This document shows positions 1 to 8,995 of a stretch of 64,000 bases of DNA, in pieces. Source of the stretch: Leptolyngbya sp. BC1307 (GTDB lineage: Bacteria; Cyanobacteriota; Cyanobacteriia; Phormidesmidales; Phormidesmidaceae); assembly GCF_002286735.1 (NCBI RefSeq), contig NZ_NRTA01000010.1:62001-126000 (forward strand). Direction: 5' to 3'. Numbering within the stretch: position 1 is the first letter of the stretch; each line of letters starts with the position of its first letter. Position numbers and translations under genes: made by a program. A model generated the notes under the pieces. It did no database searches. It was not told where the DNA came from and worked only from the letters and a program-made list of their open reading frames with translations.

Positions 1-46
1 GATTTTTTGATGTCTGTACCGGGTGTTTTAGCTAAGGCGCTGCGGA

Positions 47-961
47 TTACAGCATCGCCGCCTTTAAAAACAGCGCGACCTGAGGGCCGATGACATCGAG
101 TAGCTGAGTGACGTCCTCTACAGTGTCGTAGGCCCTGTCCCACTGGAGAGACAGCACCGCCAGGGGTTCACCCTGATAGACAATGGGGGTAACGACATGA
201 CATTCTGTGCCGCTGGCATAGAGCGCATCGCTCGCTGCTGCCTGGTCGGACTGACGCGCCGCCTGAATATTCACAGCTGACTGGGTGGTCTGAGTGGAGA
301 TCGCTGCTGCAACTAATTCACTAGCGGCAACAGCGGCGACCTCTGCCGGGCCATAACAACTGCTGCCACGATCTTCTGACAGCAGCAGCGTGCAGGCATC
401 GGCTGCCAAAATCTGACCAAAGCCATCCGCCAAAAACTGCAGGGCATCGCTAGCTGGCATCGTCTGCGCAGCCAATTGACCGACCGTCACCATCAGCTTG
501 GTTTGCTTTTCGGCCCGGTGTAGCTGTTCATTTTGGCGTTTGAGCACGTCGTAGGTTTCTGAGGCGCGCTCGACGACATGCTTGAGCTCGTCCGGATCCC
601 AGGGTTTGGTAATGTAGCGGTATACCTGCCCGGCATTGATGGCTTCTACCAAATCTTCGACATCGGTAAAGCCGGTGAGGATAATCCGCACGGTATCCGG
701 GAAATCGGGTACCGTCTTGCTCAAAAACTCGGTGCCCTTCATCTCCGGCATGCGCTGGTCAGAGATAATCACCGCGACTTCGCCCTCGCTAGAGAGCACC
801 TTGAGCGCCTCAATGCCACTTTCTGCCCGCAGCACCTGAAAGTCACGTCGAAAAGTGCGATACAGCAAATCCAGATTATCGGGCTCGTCATCGACAACAA
901 GCATCCGAGGCTTTTTAGACGGTTTGAAGCTAGCCAGGGTTAGCGGACTGATAGTGCTCAT
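47..961 (-). CDS. Response regulator with C-terminal GAF-like domain
   Basis: Two-domain cytoplasmic signalling protein of 304 residues. Residues 18-135 form a CheY-like receiver: acidic pocket VVDDE near 22-26, phospho-acceptor Asp68 in ISDQRMP, and the conserved Lys119 in ITKPW. The receiver resembles those of the RpfG class, but no HD-GYP or DNA-binding domain follows. After a short helical linker (about 135-155), residues 155-300 look like a GAF sensor domain. The output is therefore probably protein-protein or small-molecule coupled rather than transcriptional. No partner kinase is adjacent. ATG start at 961. Receiver assignment is firm; the GAF call is moderate and the pathway unknown. 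Confidence 0.85.
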   Translation of the reverse strand: MSTISPLTLASFKPSKKPRMLVVDDEPDNLDLLYRTFRRDFQVLRAESGIEALKVLSSEGEVAVIISDQRMPEMKGTEFLSKTVPDFPDTVRIILTGFTDVEDLVEAINAGQVYRYITKPWDPDELKHVVERASETYDVLKRQNEQLHRAEKQTKLMVTVGQLAAQTMPASDALQFLADGFGQILAADACTLLLSEDRGSSCYGPAEVAAVAASELVAAAISTQTTQSAVNIQAARQSDQAAASDALYASGTECHVVTPIVYQGEPLAVLSLQWDRAYDTVEDVTQLLDVIGPQVALFLKAAML

Positions 962-1125
962 GCTTTATAAGTGGCTTTCAGCGAGAAAGTAAACGAGATA
1001 ATGAGTGCAACAGGGCTGCCTATAGACGCACGGGGGCTTCTCCCTTCAGTAAACCCGACCACCCGGCAAAAATAACCTCGGTAACTATCAGAAGTTCTAG
1101 CGCTCAGACAGGTTAGCTGTTCAGG

Positions 1126-1494
1126 TTAGCTGTTCACTTGCAGTAGCTCTACCACGTTGCCATCTGGGTCTTTGACAAAGAGCGCCGCTCTGCCAGACGA
1201 ACTCATCTGAAAAGGCATACCCTGTTCGCGGAGAGACTGCTTAACCGCCTCTAAATCTCGAATGGCAAAGGTAATGTGAGGATGCCGTCCCCATTTCTCC
1301 TCGCGAACAGGGTTGCTTGCCCACTCACTGACGATCAGATGCAGCTGAAAATCGCCAACCTGATACCAGGTGCCTGCAAAGGTGAGCGATCGCTCTACCT
1401 GCTTTAGCCCAATTACCTGTGAGTAAAACGCCTCTGCCCTAGCCAGATCGCTAACCTGTACGGCTACATGCAGCGGATATAAAATGTCTGCCAT
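1126..1494 (-). CDS. VOC family (glyoxalase/dioxygenase-fold) protein
   Basis: Single-domain vicinal-oxygen-chelate protein of about 122 residues. It begins with a beta-strand LHVAVQVSDLARAEAFY, has the central strand HITFAIRDLEAV, and ends DPDGNVVELLQ, the usual C-terminal metal-ligand segment. Candidate metal ligands are the early His, the His of PHITF and the Glu of VVELLQ. The frame is open upstream to a TTG at 1548, but the fold begins after the ATG at 1494, so that start is preferred. Substrate unknown. A second VOC protein lies at 43923-44318. Confidence 0.85.
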   Translation of the reverse strand: MADILYPLHVAVQVSDLARAEAFYSQVIGLKQVERSLTFAGTWYQVGDFQLHLIVSEWASNPVREEKWGRHPHITFAIRDLEAVKQSLREQGMPFQMSSSGRAALFVKDPDGNVVELLQVNS

Positions 1495-1637
1495 AATGTT
1501 TAAGTTTTTGCTATCAAAGGTTAAGCCCTTAGCCCTGTAAAGGGTCAATTCACCTTATTATCTACAGGTTCATCAAGTGAGGTGACAGTCGGTGAGACGA
1601 TGCGTTTGCCTGCTGGCCTGTCGGTAGCTCTTTGTCT

Positions 1638-2579
1638 ATGAAATTATTGATATTGCTAGGGGCGATCGCCGCCGCGCTGCTGCTGGCTGAAATCGGGCTC
1701 CGGCTAGGCTTTGGCTTTGGCAATCCGCCTCTCTATTTAGCCGATGACAAGATTGGCTATCAGCTAGCACCCAATCAGCATCTGCGTCGCTTTGGCAATC
1801 GTATTCACATCAATGAATATTCTATGCGGTCAGCGGCCATTACCCCGCTACCGGCTGACGGCACGCTGCGACTGTTTTTGCTGGGAGATTCTCTTGCCAA
1901 CGGTAACTGGTGGACCGATCAGCCCGATATTCTCTCAGCGCTGATTGCCCGTCATTTGCAAGAGGCTCTGCCCCAAGGCTACAGCCAGGTAGAAGCGCTG
2001 AATGCCTCTGCCAACTCTTGGGGACCGCGCAATCAGCTTGCTTACCTGCAGCGCTACGGTACTTTTGGCTCGGCGGTACTCGTCCTACTGCTCAATACTG
2101 ACGATCTCTTTGGCACTCAGCCTACGCCTTTGCCGGTTGGGCGCGATCGCAACTACCCCGACCGCAAGCCACCGCTGGCCCTCGCAGAAGTATTCAGTCG
2201 CTACGCGCAGAAACAATCGGCCATTCCTGGTCTGAAAGAGATTCAGTCTGAAGGGGGCGATCGCGTCGGCAAAAACCTCGCAGCGGTTGACGGCATTTAT
2301 CAACAGGTCACGGCTAGCGGCGGTCAGTTTGTCTTAGTTCTCTCACCCCTCAAGCGCGAGCTGCCCGGCCCCCGAGATTACGAACTGGTGGCTCGTCAGC
2401 GCTTAAAGGATTGGGCGATCGCTGCCGATGTCCGCTATCTCGATCTGCTGGCGACTTTTCAGCAGCACGCCGATCCTGACGGTCTGTACCGGGATCATAT
2501 TCACCTAAGTCCGGCGGGCAATGAACTGGTGAGCGGAGCGATTTCTCAAATCATCATCACCTCTGCGCCCAATCCATAG
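1638..2579 (+). CDS. SGNH/GDSL-type hydrolase, membrane-anchored
   Basis: About 313 residues. The N-terminus is a hydrophobic segment (LLILLGAIAAALLLAEIG) typical of a signal anchor. The segment LFLLGDSLANG carries the GDS nucleophile block, and DHIHLSPAGNELV near the C-terminus supplies the catalytic Asp-x-x-His. This architecture is known from esterases and polysaccharide O-acetyl or lipid hydrolases facing the periplasm. The ATG at 1638 is preferred to an in-frame TTG two codons upstream. HIP1 octamers lie inside the gene (2143, 2257). Substrate not deducible. Confidence 0.8.
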   Translation: MKLLILLGAIAAALLLAEIGLRLGFGFGNPPLYLADDKIGYQLAPNQHLRRFGNRIHINEYSMRSAAITPLPADGTLRLFLLGDSLANGNWWTDQPDILSALIARHLQEALPQGYSQVEALNASANSWGPRNQLAYLQRYGTFGSAVLVLLLNTDDLFGTQPTPLPVGRDRNYPDRKPPLALAEVFSRYAQKQSAIPGLKEIQSEGGDRVGKNLAAVDGIYQQVTASGGQFVLVLSPLKRELPGPRDYELVARQRLKDWAIAADVRYLDLLATFQQHADPDGLYRDHIHLSPAGNELVSGAISQIIITSAPNP

Positions 2580-2595
2580 CAGCCTGAACCCAAAA

Positions 2596-3684
2596 CTACC
2601 TGATCGCCGCTACCGTCGTCATCGGCTCTAGCACCAGCCGCAGTTCATCCTGCGATTTCCATACCTGGCCGTCTAGCGCCATTTGCTCAATCACGCTAGC
2701 CAGGCGCAGCGCCTTGAGTGCCTGCTCGCCACCGACAGAAGGCTGGTCACCGCCGCGCACACAGTTAACAAAGTGCTCTAGCTCAGCGTGCAGCGGCTCA
2801 GTATTGCTGGTATATACCTGCTCAATTAGCCCATCCTGCCGGTAAAGCACCTGGCCATAGTCAGCCATGCAGTTTTCCGTCGTCTGCCGGTGGATCAAAA
2901 TTTTATTGTTTAAAAAGTCAGCTTCTGTCAGCGAATTGCGACAGTGAGCCGAGATCGTTCTAATTTTACGGTGAGTCACCTTGCTAGCAGTGACCGTCGC
3001 GACAATGCCATTGGCAAATCCTAGCGTCGCCGTCACATAGTCTAGATAGGGCGAATCGGTGCCTCTGCTGCCGTTAGCTGTAAGCTTGACCACCGGCGAA
3101 ACAGCCAGTTCTAGAATCAAATCAATGTCGTGAATCATCAGATCCAGTACGACTGAGACATCGCTGGCCCGTTTCGAGTAGGGGCTCATGCGCCGCGCCT
3201 CTAGCGCCAGCATATCCTCAGTTCTCAGCACATTGCGCAGCTCTTTAAACGCTGGATTAAACCGCTCAATATGGCCTACCTGCAAAATGCAGTTGAGGTC
3301 TGCGGCGGCGTTGACCAGCGATTCGGCCTCAGCAATACTGGCCGCGATCGGTTTTTCGATCAGGACGTGGACGCCAGCTCTCAGGCAAGTCATGCCAACC
3401 GGGTGATGCAGCCGGGTAGGAACCGCCACGCAGACCGCATCTACGTGCTTTAGCAGCTTTTGGTACTCCTCAAAATAGTGAACCTGATACTTACTGGCCG
3501 TTTCTATCCCCAGTTCGGCATTGATATCAGAGACGCCTATAAGCTGTACATCCTTGAGCCTGGAGAGTACTCGGGCGTGATGCTGGCCCATATTACCAAC
3601 CCCGATCACCCCAATCTTGACCGGCTCAGGCCGATTGCGGCTGTAGGGCTTAGCGTCAGCTAGCATCAAAGGTTGGCTTTGCAC
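2596..3684 (-). CDS. Gfo/Idh/MocA family NAD(P)-dependent oxidoreductase
   Basis: 362 residues. N-terminal Rossmann fold with GVGNMG at about 28-33, the EKP motif at 110-112, and VGHIERFNPAF near 136-146. That last segment resembles sugar-nucleotide dehydrogenases of the WbpB type. The C-terminal half is the alpha/beta substrate domain with VLDLMIHDIDLI. The likely role is oxidation of a sugar or UDP-sugar in envelope polysaccharide synthesis, by family analogy. The start is a GTG at 3684 preceded by GAGAGG at workable spacing; an in-frame ATG six codons in is the alternative. Convergent with the SGNH hydrolase. Confidence 0.85.
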   Translation of the reverse strand: MQSQPLMLADAKPYSRNRPEPVKIGVIGVGNMGQHHARVLSRLKDVQLIGVSDINAELGIETASKYQVHYFEEYQKLLKHVDAVCVAVPTRLHHPVGMTCLRAGVHVLIEKPIAASIAEAESLVNAAADLNCILQVGHIERFNPAFKELRNVLRTEDMLALEARRMSPYSKRASDVSVVLDLMIHDIDLILELAVSPVVKLTANGSRGTDSPYLDYVTATLGFANGIVATVTASKVTHRKIRTISAHCRNSLTEADFLNNKILIHRQTTENCMADYGQVLYRQDGLIEQVYTSNTEPLHAELEHFVNCVRGGDQPSVGGEQALKALRLASVIEQMALDGQVWKSQDELRLVLEPMTTVAAIR

Positions 3685-4106
3685 GTTATCACACCTCTCT
3701 CACAGTAGAACTACGGCATGACCGTATGTTGCCAGACTGATGGCCACACCTGTAGCCAGACCTATGGGCTGAAAACTCAGACGAGTTGACTTAGAGGCTT
3801 TCACCTCTCGAATGCTTTAACATCGCCGGAATCATAAGAATTAGCGGTATTTCTCATGAGGATTGCCGCTATGTAAACAGTACTATAGAAATCATAATTA
3901 ATGTGACGAGCCTTGACGGCCTCTGACTGGCTGATCCCGCTATCTTAGAGGTCACCCTAGAGCCTCTATTGGCAGTAAAACTTTGATAGCACAGTGACAA
4001 CAGTGCGAATGTGACAATTTTGATGGCTGACCCTCACCCTGAGCGACCCTAGCGCTGCTTTTGTTGCTGGCGTAGCGAGCTTCTTCGATCAGGCCGATCA
4101 GGCCTG
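3685..4106. other. Non-coding gap between oxidoreductase and CNNM-type gene
   Basis: About 420 bases without a convincing gene on either strand. The right part is moderately AT-rich (around 3820-3910) and could hold the promoter of the oxidoreductase gene, which reads leftward. I see no clear hairpin plus T-run, tRNA or repeat here. Confidence 0.5.
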
Positions 4107-5606
4107 TCAGCAGGTGCAGCGGGGGTTTTCGTTGAGCTTTCTTACCGTAGCTGGCGCTAGGGCGTTCGTCAGAGTGAGCGGTCTGATGGGCCTGCGGATC
4201 TGAACTTTACACAGTTTCGGCCCCTCCATCGAAACTATGGTAAATTCCAAATCTCGGTAGACTAGCTGCTCATTAACCTGAGGAATTTTTTGCATTTCAA
4301 AGAGCACAAAGCCACCTAGGGTGAAATATTCGTCACTGGTGGGCAGTGCTAGTGACAGCCGATCGTTGACATCTTCTAAATCGGTTTGGGCTGGGAAGAC
4401 AACAGTGTGGCTATCTTTAGAGATAATCTGCGCTTCTGGAGAACTGTCGGCAATGTCGCCGATGATTTCAGCAGTGATATCGCGCAGGGTGACCAAACCC
4501 TCAGTGCCGCCATATTCATCCACGACAATCACCATCTCCCTTGCCGACTGCTGCATTTGCGTGAGCAGTTCATTCAGGGGAAGTGACTCTGGTACGACCC
4601 GCGCCGGTAGCAGCCAGGATGCAATCAGGGTATCAGGCTGAAGTTCGCCTTTGGAAAGGGGAATGGCCAGGTCATTGAAGTGAATAATGCCGAGGATGTC
4701 GTCTAGTGATTCGCCTATCACCGGATAGCGGGAGTGGCCTGACACGACGATTTCATCGAGTAAGTCTTGAAAAGTTGCCGATTGAGGTAAAGCAGCGATG
4801 CTGGTTCGAGGCACCATCACTTCTTCTACGGTAGCGCCCCGAAATTCAAAAACATTGCTGAGAATGGCCCGCTCTTCTTTGTCTAGCTCTGGAATCTCTG
4901 TGGTGGTTGTGATTAGCAGCCGCAGTTCTTCTGGGGTAACTCTGCCGTAGTGCCCTGAGCCGCTGTCTTTAATGCCTACCAGTGACAGCAGCAGCCGGGT
5001 TGATTGGTTAAGCAGCCAGACAAAAGGATTGAGCAGCCGGGCAATCGTCAGACTCGGCGGGCCGAGTACGCGGGCGAGCTGCTCTGAATAGATCAGAGCT
5101 ACTGATTTGGGGCACAGCTCACCAAGCACAATCTGCAGATAGGCCAGGAGCAAAAAAGCGGCCGGTAGGGACACTGAGTGCGACAAAAACTGAGCGGTGT
5201 CTGCCGATACGGGCAGCCGGCTAAGCCAGTGCTTGATCAGCGCGGCCATAGTGTGTTCGCCAATCCAGCCCAGCGCCAGGCTAGAGAGCGTAATGCCTAG
5301 CTGGGTAGTAGAGAGCAGGCGGCTGAGCTTCTGCTGTAGTTTTTGGACGGTCTTGGCTTGCAAGTCGCCAGTGGATACAAGCTGATTGATGCGCGATCGC
5401 CGCACCGATACAATCGAAAACTCTACGGTGACAAAAAACGCATTCAGCCCGATCAGAGTCACCACCGATAGGATACGTGCGGCTATCTCCGGCCCAGACA
5501 ATGGTGAGGGAATGATGAGAAAAGCTGATATAGCCGGATTGAGAATAGCAGGCAAGGTGATGGCTAGCGGGACAACAGGCGACGACAGATGAACGAACAA
5601 AACCAC
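4107..5606 (-). CDS. CNNM/HlyC-CorC type membrane protein (DUF21-CBS-CorC_HlyC)
   Basis: 499 residues. Domains in order: a DUF21 transmembrane domain (about 35-220, several hydrophobic helices including LLLAYLQIVLGELCPKSVAL), a paired CBS module (about 240-365, with EVMVPRTSIAALP and VVDEYGGTEGLVTLRDI), and a C-terminal CorC_HlyC domain (about 380-470). Members of this family move or sense Mg2+ or other cations, and the old name hemolysin is historical. A GTG at 5606 opens the frame, but the first 30 residues are poorly conserved in character, so the true start may lie slightly downstream. Confidence 0.88.
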   Translation of the reverse strand: MVLFVHLSSPVVPLAITLPAILNPAISAFLIIPSPLSGPEIAARILSVVTLIGLNAFFVTVEFSIVSVRRSRINQLVSTGDLQAKTVQKLQQKLSRLLSTTQLGITLSSLALGWIGEHTMAALIKHWLSRLPVSADTAQFLSHSVSLPAAFLLLAYLQIVLGELCPKSVALIYSEQLARVLGPPSLTIARLLNPFVWLLNQSTRLLLSLVGIKDSGSGHYGRVTPEELRLLITTTTEIPELDKEERAILSNVFEFRGATVEEVMVPRTSIAALPQSATFQDLLDEIVVSGHSRYPVIGESLDDILGIIHFNDLAIPLSKGELQPDTLIASWLLPARVVPESLPLNELLTQMQQSAREMVIVVDEYGGTEGLVTLRDITAEIIGDIADSSPEAQIISKDSHTVVFPAQTDLEDVNDRLSLALPTSDEYFTLGGFVLFEMQKIPQVNEQLVYRDLEFTIVSMEGPKLCKVQIRRPIRPLTLTNALAPATVRKLNENPRCTC

Positions 5607-5624
5607 AGAACTGCGGTGCTTTGC

Positions 5625-5873
5625 TTAGTTATTGCTGTCGATGCGGGTCTTAACATCTTCAATAATTTTGTCTTCATCTAGCAGCACTAGCTCGTGACGC
5701 GTCTCGCCGCTCCGATTGGCAGCCGCCGCATTAGAGGGGCGAGTCTCGGGCTGACGAACCCCTGTTAACGCCTGCCTGCCTAAGGCATATCCCCAGGAAG
5801 AACTGACAATACCAGCGCCACACATCAGCGTCAGCAAAATTAACGTAAAGGCGACAGCTGGATTAATTCTCAT
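5625..5873 (-). CDS. Small secreted or membrane-anchored protein, unknown function
   Basis: 82 residues. One hydrophobic segment (about 9-30, FTLILLTLMCGAGIVSSSWG) reads as a signal peptide or anchor. A polar, charged tail ends EDVKTRIDSNN. It sits just upstream of, and in the same direction as, the CNNM-type gene (18 bases apart), so the two may be co-transcribed. No family recognised. Confidence 0.6.
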   Translation of the reverse strand: MRINPAVAFTLILLTLMCGAGIVSSSWGYALGRQALTGVRQPETRPSNAAAANRSGETRHELVLLDEDKIIEDVKTRIDSNN

Positions 5874-6063
5874 AGCAAGCAGCAGCGATAGGTGAGGAAT
5901 AGTACTTTGGGAGTCTGCCCGATCTTAGAGCGATTAAATGCGGCTCTGTTTACAAAGTTCGATTTACAGCATTGGGTTCGCAAAGCTGGGTTACGAAGTT
6001 TCATCTAAAAAACGGTGAGACTATGTAGATGATAAACCGATCAAGATAGTATAGTAGCAACGA

Positions 6064-6136
6064 CCAGGGTTGGCCGAGCGGATTAGGCAGCGAACTCATA
6101 ATTCGCCCCAGGCAGGTTCAACTCCTGCACCCTGGA
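6064..6136 (+). tRNA. tRNA with CAU anticodon, probably tRNA-Ile2 (lysidine type)
   Basis: Folds as a complete cloverleaf: acceptor CCAGGGT/ACCCTGG (6064-6070 with 6129-6135), D stem GCC/GGC, anticodon stem GCGAA/TTCGC with loop CTCATAA (anticodon at 6097-6099), T stem GCAGG/CCTGC with loop TTCAACT, discriminator A at 6136, CCA not encoded. C1 pairs with G72 and the anticodon stem lacks the three GC pairs of initiators, so it is not tRNA-fMet. The D arm and the AACTCATAATT core resemble plastid trnI-CAU more than elongator trnM, so isoleucine decoding of AUA after TilS modification is favoured. Elongator Met is the alternative. Confidence 0.9.
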
Positions 6137-6167
6137 TTTTTCTGAGCCGAACAAGGTCAAGCAACGC

Positions 6168-6200
6168 AGAAGGGATGTCCTCTTTTGAGTCATCCCTTCT
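6168..6200 (+). terminator. Hairpin terminator after the tRNA
   Basis: Perfect 10-bp inverted repeat AGAAGGGATG (6168-6177) and CATCCCTTCT (6191-6200) with a 13-base loop, followed by ACGCTTTTGA. It lies 32 bases past the tRNA end, so it probably ends that transcript. The hairpin could also act on leftward transcripts from the gene at 6280-6708. Confidence 0.65.
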
Positions 6201-6279
6201 ACGCTTTTGATGAGTTTTCTGACGCAACCAGTGAATTGAGCAGAGAGTAAATTGAGCAAAAATATTAGAGCCTTAATCG

Positions 6280-6708
6280 CTACCGGCGAGGTAAAGGCTC
6301 GAAGTTAAGCTCACTGCCGACGACCCGACTGCCGAACTGTGAGGCAGGCAGTAGCTGTACTGAGGTGGTGTAAGGATTAGGCAAGTCAGGTACGCGCACC
6401 GTTGCCGTATTTTGGTTCTGTAACATCATCAACGCTTCGTAAGCTTCTGAGATGGCGGCGGCATCTCGGTTAATCCGCTGGTCTGGGAAGCCGCCAATCC
6501 CGGTGATAAATTCGAGCTGACGGAAGATAGAGCGCCGGGCGTAGTAGTCGCCTGATCGATTCTCGGCAATATTTTCCAGTGCGTCTAAAACCGTCTCAGG
6601 TTCTTGCGCGCTAGCAGCAGGTGTAAAGGCTGTAGCGGTGGCGATCGCCCCAGCAACACCTAAAAGACCGCCGATTGCCATACCCCTAAACCCAATAGCC
6701 ATGATCAT
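6280..6708 (-). CDS. Secreted protein of unknown function
   Basis: 142 residues with a signal peptide (about 1-34, ending TPAASAQ, a good AxA-type cleavage site). The mature part is polar and helical at first (ENIAENRSGDYYARRSIFRQL), then Pro-rich and ends in arginines. Start ATG at 6708 is preceded by GAGGAGAG at correct spacing; an in-frame ATG two codons later is possible. Its character fits a periplasmic or lumenal cyanobacterial protein, but I recognise no named family. Confidence 0.7.
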   Translation of the reverse strand: MIMAIGFRGMAIGGLLGVAGAIATATAFTPAASAQEPETVLDALENIAENRSGDYYARRSIFRQLEFITGIGGFPDQRINRDAAAISEAYEALMMLQNQNTATVRVPDLPNPYTTSVQLLPASQFGSRVVGSELNFEPLPRR

Positions 6709-6844
6709 CAGCTCTCCTCAAAAAGTGGCTCTGAACCTGCCTTTTCATAATACCCATCTAAAAAACAATCTTGACACCCTGCACCCCGATCAAGCTATCT
6801 AGACTTTAAGCGTCTCAACGCTCATCCTCTCAGCTTTAAAATCT

Positions 6845-7441
6845 ATGCCAATTCCCCTAACCGATGTGCCGACTGCCGATCTGAGTACGATTCGCCAGGC
6901 CCTGCTGGATTTGATCTGTCAGGTCGCTTACAAAGAGGGCGACTTTACCCTTTCCTCTGGCAAAAAAAGCGACTACTACATCAACGGTAAACAGGTGACT
7001 CTGCATGCGCAGGGAGGGCTGATGGTAGCCCGGCTGCTGCTAGATATGCTGCCACCAGGCACCGCAGGCGTTGGCGGGCTGACCTTAGGAGCCGACCCTA
7101 TGGTGAGCGCCATCAGCATTGCCGGAGCCTATGAAAACCGCCCGGTGACGCCACTAATTATTCGCAAAGAGGCCAAAGGGCATGGTACTCGCGCCTACAT
7201 TGAAGGCCCAGAGCTACCGGCAGGCAGCGCCATCGTCATTATCGAAGACGTTGTAACTACGGGCGCATCTGCTCTGCAAGCGGTAGAGCGACTGCGGCAG
7301 GCAGGCTACCAAGTCAATGACGTTTTGGCTCTGGTAGACCGGCAGCAGGGCGGTCAGGCCCTGTACCAATCAGAGGGCCTCAATTTTCGGCCTATTTTCA
7401 CCATTGCCGAGCTCCAAACCCACTGGCGGGCGCAGCAGTAG
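6845..7441 (+). CDS. pyrE: Orotate phosphoribosyltransferase
   Basis: 198 residues, usual length for bacterial PyrE. It transfers ribose-5-phosphate from PRPP to orotate in pyrimidine synthesis. The PRPP-binding signature VIIEDVVTTGAS is at 131-142, the catalytic loop RKEAKGHGT at about 107-115, and the N-terminal SSGKKSDYYINGK block is intact. ATG start at 6845. The gene ends one base before the convergent ycf23-like gene ends. Confidence 0.95.
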   Translation: MPIPLTDVPTADLSTIRQALLDLICQVAYKEGDFTLSSGKKSDYYINGKQVTLHAQGGLMVARLLLDMLPPGTAGVGGLTLGADPMVSAISIAGAYENRPVTPLIIRKEAKGHGTRAYIEGPELPAGSAIVIIEDVVTTGASALQAVERLRQAGYQVNDVLALVDRQQGGQALYQSEGLNFRPIFTIAELQTHWRAQQ

Positions 7442-7442
7442 A

Positions 7443-8207
7443 TCAGACCGGTAAGCCAGCGCCAGATTTTGCAGTCTGCATGGCTTCTACCAGGCGACGA
7501 ACGACAGCAACCATCGCCAGCGGGTCATTGAGCTTATTCACCGCTGAACCGACGCCGACGCCGGCTGCGCCAGCGGCGATCGCCATTGGCGCAGTCACAT
7601 CAGAAATGCCCGAGGCGCAGAGTACGGGTACAGACACCGCATGAGCAATGGCGTGAGCGGCTGCCAGGGTCGGCGCGGCTTTTTCGATCAGGCCGAGGAT
7701 GCCGCTATGGGTTGGACTGCTGCTGGTGCCGCCTTCGGTTTGGATGATATCTGCGCCAGCGGCAACGAGGTCTTCGGCCAGCTGCACTTGAGCATCGAGC
7801 GTAAGAATATGGGGAACGGTGACCGATAGGGTGATGTGGGGAAGCAGCGATCGCGTCTCCAATGTCAGCGCCAACACCTCAGGCCCCTCAAACCGTCGGC
7901 CCTGAGCATAAAAAGCATCAAAGTTACCAATCTCAACGAGATCAGCGCCGGCTGCTACTGCCGTGACCAGATGCTGAGGCTCTACCGCCGATACACAAAT
8001 GGGCAGATCAATCAGGCTCCGCACCAGCCGCACCAGATCGGCATCCGCCGCAATATCGACAAACGTCGCGCCGCCTTGCTGAGCGGCTTTGACCACGTTG
8101 ACTACATTGTCGGAGTCTAGATTGGTCAGGCCGCTGATAATTTTGAGCGCAGAAGCATTGGCTAAAGCACGCTGAAAGTGAGTCCACTGTGAGCTAGAAA
8201 GAGTCAT
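7443..8207 (-). CDS. ycf23: DUF561 / Ycf23 family TIM-barrel protein
   Basis: 254 residues. A (beta/alpha)8-like pattern runs throughout: KIISGLTNLD near the start, GATFVDIAADADLV, ICVSAVEP, then IIQTEGGTSSSPTHSG, VPVLCASGISDVTAPMAIA and a closing GAAGVGVGSAVNKL phosphate-binding-like segment. This matches the DUF561 family, found in cyanobacteria and in red and brown algal plastids as Ycf23. Enzymatic function is not established. ATG start at 8207. Tail-to-tail with pyrE. Confidence 0.88.
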   Translation of the reverse strand: MTLSSSQWTHFQRALANASALKIISGLTNLDSDNVVNVVKAAQQGGATFVDIAADADLVRLVRSLIDLPICVSAVEPQHLVTAVAAGADLVEIGNFDAFYAQGRRFEGPEVLALTLETRSLLPHITLSVTVPHILTLDAQVQLAEDLVAAGADIIQTEGGTSSSPTHSGILGLIEKAAPTLAAAHAIAHAVSVPVLCASGISDVTAPMAIAAGAAGVGVGSAVNKLNDPLAMVAVVRRLVEAMQTAKSGAGLPV

Positions 8208-8380
8208 AAATCTCTAATAAGGTGAGCTTGCGAATACCATTTTGCCAGAAAGTTGCCTGATGGGCTCCATTCCTAAAATCGACCTGGAATCAGGCCGTTG
8301 CGCTTAAGAGGCTTGTCACTCCTTCTAGCGCGTAGTATCATCAAAGACTGCGAACAAAGATGTAACGACCTGTTAAAACT

Positions 8381-8578
8381 ATGCCTAAGCTCAAAACTCG
8401 TCGCGCTGCCGCCAAGCGGTTCCGCCGCAGTGGAAGTGGCAAAATCATGCGCCGCAAAGCCTTTAAAAATCACCTGCTGGATCATAAAGGCCAGGATCGC
8501 AAGCGCAAGCTCTCCAAGATGACGACGGTACACGAGACCGACGTGCCTAATGTAGAGCTGATGATGCCTTATCTCTAG
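8381..8578 (+). CDS. rpmI: 50S ribosomal protein L35
   Basis: 65 residues, very basic, with the L35 hallmark [14 protein letters not shown] at the N-terminus and the conserved [16 protein letters not shown]. It is the first gene of the rpmI-rplT pair, 56 bases ahead of rplT. infC, which often precedes this pair in other bacteria, is not present immediately upstream. The leader (8208-8380) could carry L20 autoregulation, but I cannot demonstrate a structure. Confidence 0.96.
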   Translation: MPKLKTRRAAAKRFRRSGSGKIMRRKAFKNHLLDHKGQDRKRKLSKMTTVHETDVPNVELMMPYL

Positions 8579-8634
8579 GGCTTAACGTTCAGAAAAACTA
8601 GGTATCAGACAAACTAGACAAGGAAAATTAGACC

Positions 8635-8985
8635 ATGGCACGTGTTAAGCGCGGTAATGTAGCTCGCAAACGCCGCAAGAAAGTTCTTAAGTTGGCCAAA
8701 GGCTTCCGGGGTTCTCACTCTAAGCTATTTCGGATTGCTAACCAGCAGGTGATGAAGGCATTGCGTAATGCCTATCGCGATCGCCGCCGTCGCAAGCGCG
8801 ATTTTCGCCGCCTGTGGATTGCTCGGATCAACGCTGCCGCCCGCCTCAATGGCACGACCTACAGCCGCTTGATAGGCGACCTGAAGAAGACCGATATTCA
8901 AATCAACCGCAAGATGCTGGCTCAGATGGCAGTGCTAGACCCCGGCAGCTTTACCAAAGTTGTAGCGCAAGCGACCGGACAATAG
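8635..8985 (+). CDS. rplT: 50S ribosomal protein L20
   Basis: 116 residues with the family start [16 protein letters not shown], the basic N-terminal extension and [18 protein letters not shown] in the globular part. Full family length. RBS AAGGAAA precedes the ATG. Binds 23S rRNA early in 50S assembly and in many bacteria represses its own operon. Confidence 0.97.
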   Translation: MARVKRGNVARKRRKKVLKLAKGFRGSHSKLFRIANQQVMKALRNAYRDRRRRKRDFRRLWIARINAAARLNGTTYSRLIGDLKKTDIQINRKMLAQMAVLDPGSFTKVVAQATGQ

Positions 8986-8995
8986 CGGCGTTTGC

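Noticed and set aside
578-943. 121-codon frame on the plus strand opposite the response regulator
   Set aside because: Antisense shadow of a well-supported receiver domain; composition not protein-like and no RBS.
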